Source: Leptolyngbya sp. Prado105 (GTDB lineage Bacteria; Cyanobacteriota; Cyanobacteriia; Leptolyngbyales; Leptolyngbyaceae). From it: a stretch of 64,000 nt of DNA. A program made the position numbers and the translations under genes. This document shows, piece after piece, positions 62,444 to 64,000 of this stretch. The stretch's first letter is position 1, and each line of letters begins with the position of its first letter. The notes under the pieces are model-generated. The model saw only the letters and a program-made list of their open reading frames with translations, was not told the DNA's origin and made no database searches. The stretch spans positions 1-64,000 of the forward strand of contig JALOOO010000002.1 of the NCBI GenBank assembly GCA_025454375.1, in the 5' to 3' direction.

Positions 62444-63628
62444 ATGGTATTACCCGGAGCTTGTCACGCTACCGCTGCGGCTGGAATGGCTGCACTACAA
62501 GTTTTTTATAGTTCTGCGACTGGACTTTGGAACTCGACCGGCTGGTGGAATTCAGCCAATGCGTTAGAAACGACGATCGACTATTCTCGCCTGACGAATC
62601 AGAAAAAATATCATGCGGTGATTGCCAATACCTATCAAAAGCAGAAGGCAAAAGGCTTTCTTGAGGCAGAGGTCTATGACGATCAAGGCTGGTGGGCGCT
62701 AACTTGGATTAAAGCTTACGATCTCACAGGAGAGAAACGCTATCTCGACACCGCAAAGTCCATCTTTAAGGACATGACAAAAGGGTGGGATTCTAAATGC
62801 GGGGGCGGCATGTGGTGGCGCAAAGATCGCTACTACAAAAACGCGATTACCAACGAGCTATTTTTCACCGTCGCGATTCGGCTGCATCAGCGGACGGTCA
62901 ATGACTACGGGAAAGGAAGTTACATCGACTGGGCAAAGCGCGGCTGGAATTGGTTTAAGAAATCCGGCATGATTAACAAGCAGAATCTCGTCAATGACGG
63001 CTTAACCGATCGCTGTCGCAACAATAAAGATGTAACCTGGACTTACAATCAGGGCGTTGTGATTGGCGGTCTAGTGGATTTCTATAAAAGTACAAAAGAT
63101 CAGGCTTACTTAAAGCAGGCACATGCGATCGCATCCGCTACGATCAAAAATCTCTCGCGCAATGGCATCTTGTTAGAAGTCTGTGAGCCAAACTGTGGCG
63201 ATGACGGTCCTCAGTTTAAGGGAATTTTTATGCGGAATCTCGCTTATCTGCAAGAAACCGCCCCTGATCCGAAATACAAAGCATTCATTCTAAAAAATGC
63301 AGATACCCTTTGGTCAAAACGCAACCAGCACGATCAGTTTGGTCTGAGTTGGTCAAAACGAGTCGATCGAGCGGATGCAGCGCGTCAAAGTTCCGCGATC
63401 GATGCTCTGAATGCGGCAATTCCGTTGAAAAATCCGGCTTGTGTGGTTCAGCGAACTCCACCCCATAAACAATCTCGATTAGAGAACGCTCCTGCACTCA
63501 CTTATCCATTGTTCTCTCTAAAGCTGGACTCGAATCAGATTCACTTTGAGTTGCCCAATCTCACCTTTGAAATGCAGCACATTCCGTTGATTGGATTATT
63601 TGATGTGCAAAACATGACTCAAAGTTGA
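62444..63628 (+). CDS. GH76-like glycoside hydrolase (alpha-1,6-mannanase family)
   Basis: 394 residues. (Alpha/alpha)6-barrel features of GH76: AALQVFYSSATGLWNSTGWWNSANALETTIDY at the start, the catalytic-acid DD motif in VYDDQGWWALTWIKAYDLTG near residue 80, GGMWWRKDRYYKNAITNELFFTVAIRLH, TWTYNQGVVIGGLVDFY and CGDDGPQFKGIFMRNLAYL. GH76 enzymes hydrolyse alpha-1,6-mannans and are best known from bacteria and fungi that degrade fungal walls. No signal peptide is seen, and a 65-residue C-terminal tail of unknown nature follows the barrel. The substrate here is unknown. Confidence 0.85.
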   Translation: MVLPGACHATAAAGMAALQVFYSSATGLWNSTGWWNSANALETTIDYSRLTNQKKYHAVIANTYQKQKAKGFLEAEVYDDQGWWALTWIKAYDLTGEKRYLDTAKSIFKDMTKGWDSKCGGGMWWRKDRYYKNAITNELFFTVAIRLHQRTVNDYGKGSYIDWAKRGWNWFKKSGMINKQNLVNDGLTDRCRNNKDVTWTYNQGVVIGGLVDFYKSTKDQAYLKQAHAIASATIKNLSRNGILLEVCEPNCGDDGPQFKGIFMRNLAYLQETAPDPKYKAFILKNADTLWSKRNQHDQFGLSWSKRVDRADAARQSSAIDALNAAIPLKNPACVVQRTPPHKQSRLENAPALTYPLFSLKLDSNQIHFELPNLTFEMQHIPLIGLFDVQNMTQS

Positions 63629-63706
63629 ATAGGACTCGCGATCGTTCCCTGATTACGGCATAATTAGGAGGTTTTCAAATTTTTTAAGCCCTTCAATTTC
63701 TGCGAT

Positions 63707-64000
63707 ATGCGTACCCAGTACTGTGGTCAACTCCGAGCAAATAACATTGGTGAAACCGTTACCCTTTTCGGATGGGTAGATCGACGACGTGACCATGGGT
63801 ATGTCATTTTCATCGACTTACGCGATCGCGATGGCATCGTGCAAGTCGTCAGCGATCCAGAACGCACGCCCAATTCTTACAAAATTGCAGGCGACTTGCG
63901 CAATGAGTTTGTGATCAAAATCGTCGGACGAGTCACCAAACGCCCTGATGAATCGCTGAACCCGAAAATTCCAACGGGCGAAGTTGAGATCTACGCCGAT
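63707..64000 (+). CDS. aspS: Aspartyl-tRNA synthetase, N-terminal part, cut by window edge
   Basis: 98 codons are visible before the window ends. The N-terminal OB-fold anticodon-binding domain is clear: [52 protein letters not shown], then [19 protein letters not shown]. This is the bacterial AspRS layout that charges tRNA-Asp (or both Asp and Asn tRNA in non-discriminating forms). The start is ATG 63707; a distal AGGAGG lies about 35 bases upstream and nearer sites are weak. Confidence 0.9.
   Translation, partial: MRTQYCGQLRANNIGETVTLFGWVDRRRDHGYVIFIDLRDRDGIVQVVSDPERTPNSYKIAGDLRNEFVIKIVGRVTKRPDESLNPKIPTGEVEIYAD

Noticed and set aside
1-64000. CRISPR array, tRNA, rRNA, tmRNA, RNase P RNA, SRP RNA, replication origin
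   Set aside because: I looked in every intergenic gap and saw no direct-repeat array, cloverleaf or known RNA core; negative by eye only.
1-64000. Dense GCGATCGC octamers as a special repeat system
   Set aside because: These are HIP1 sites, well known and genome-wide in many cyanobacteria; useful for taxonomy but not new.

Overview
The window looks like chromosomal DNA from a cyanobacterium, probably a filamentous non-heterocystous type such as Leptolyngbya (the genus is an inference). It encodes an iron-stress chlorophyll protein next to flavodoxin, a CrtW-type carotenoid ketolase, an SLH/OprB porin, cyanobacterial acyl-ACP synthetase, alkaline invertase, and DUF families typical of cyanobacteria (DUF1822, DUF928, DUF29, DUF427). 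HIP1 octamers (GCGATCGC) and the CGATCG core are scattered everywhere. I saw no rRNA, tRNA, CRISPR array, phage genes or intact transposase.

Layout. 1-7.4 kb: truncated DUF389 membrane protein, SelO, a GNAT acetyltransferase overlapping mnmE, a short-chain dehydrogenase, crtW and a methyltransferase. 7.4-15.1 kb: six minus-strand genes with gaps of 5-60 bp, transcribed from 15059 down to 7429. They are a PlsY-like domain fused to a PEP-synthase/rifampicin-phosphotransferase-like enzyme, an Lgt-like diacylglyceryl transferase, a radical SAM protein resembling archaeal tetraether synthase, a small membrane protein, a GT-C-like polytopic protein, and a second small membrane protein related to the first. 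Nearly every recognisable member belongs to a glycerolipid, C-C-coupling or lipid-linked sugar family, so this is my best candidate for an undescribed pathway. 15.2-26.2 kb: porin without a visible signal peptide, two secreted proteins of unknown function, a class IV aminotransferase, a second GT-C-like protein, an ABC exporter, an EcsC-like protein and a sugar-dehydrogenase lipoprotein. 26.2-33.4 kb: DUF1822, CHAT-CHASE2, DUF928, HipA-like kinase and DUF3037 form a tight minus-strand operon. Upstream of it, across a MITE insertion, lies a gene for an exported CHAT lipoprotein.

33.8-39.6 kb: a glutamate-cysteine-ligase-like gene, a sucrase/ferredoxin-like protein, then the iron-stress block isiB-isiA followed by an alpha/beta-hydrolase-fold protein lacking the usual Ser, and a glyoxalase-fold protein. 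A Fur-box-like sequence precedes isiB. 39.6-52.1 kb: mixed housekeeping genes (isochorismatase-like hydrolase, globin, divergent sigma factor, CysQ-like phosphatase, PfkB kinase, rsmI, EamA transporter, DCC thiol protein, invertase). 52.3-64 kb: a histone-H1-like Ala/Pro/Lys protein, DUF427, acyl-ACP synthetase, YlqD, Uma2, a large coiled-coil/TPR protein, a possible PD-(D/E)XK toxin with a candidate immunity partner, an Spx/ArsC-like protein, DUF2237, a GH76-like glycosidase, and the start of aspS.

Mobile DNA is limited to a short non-autonomous element. There are two full copies of about 205 bp, in opposite orientation, each flanked by 8-bp duplications (one perfect, one 7/8), plus one partial copy. 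Many ORF-track starts are TTG/GTG extensions; start choices are explained per gene. All functions are read from sequence motifs and memory of families; nothing was searched against a database.
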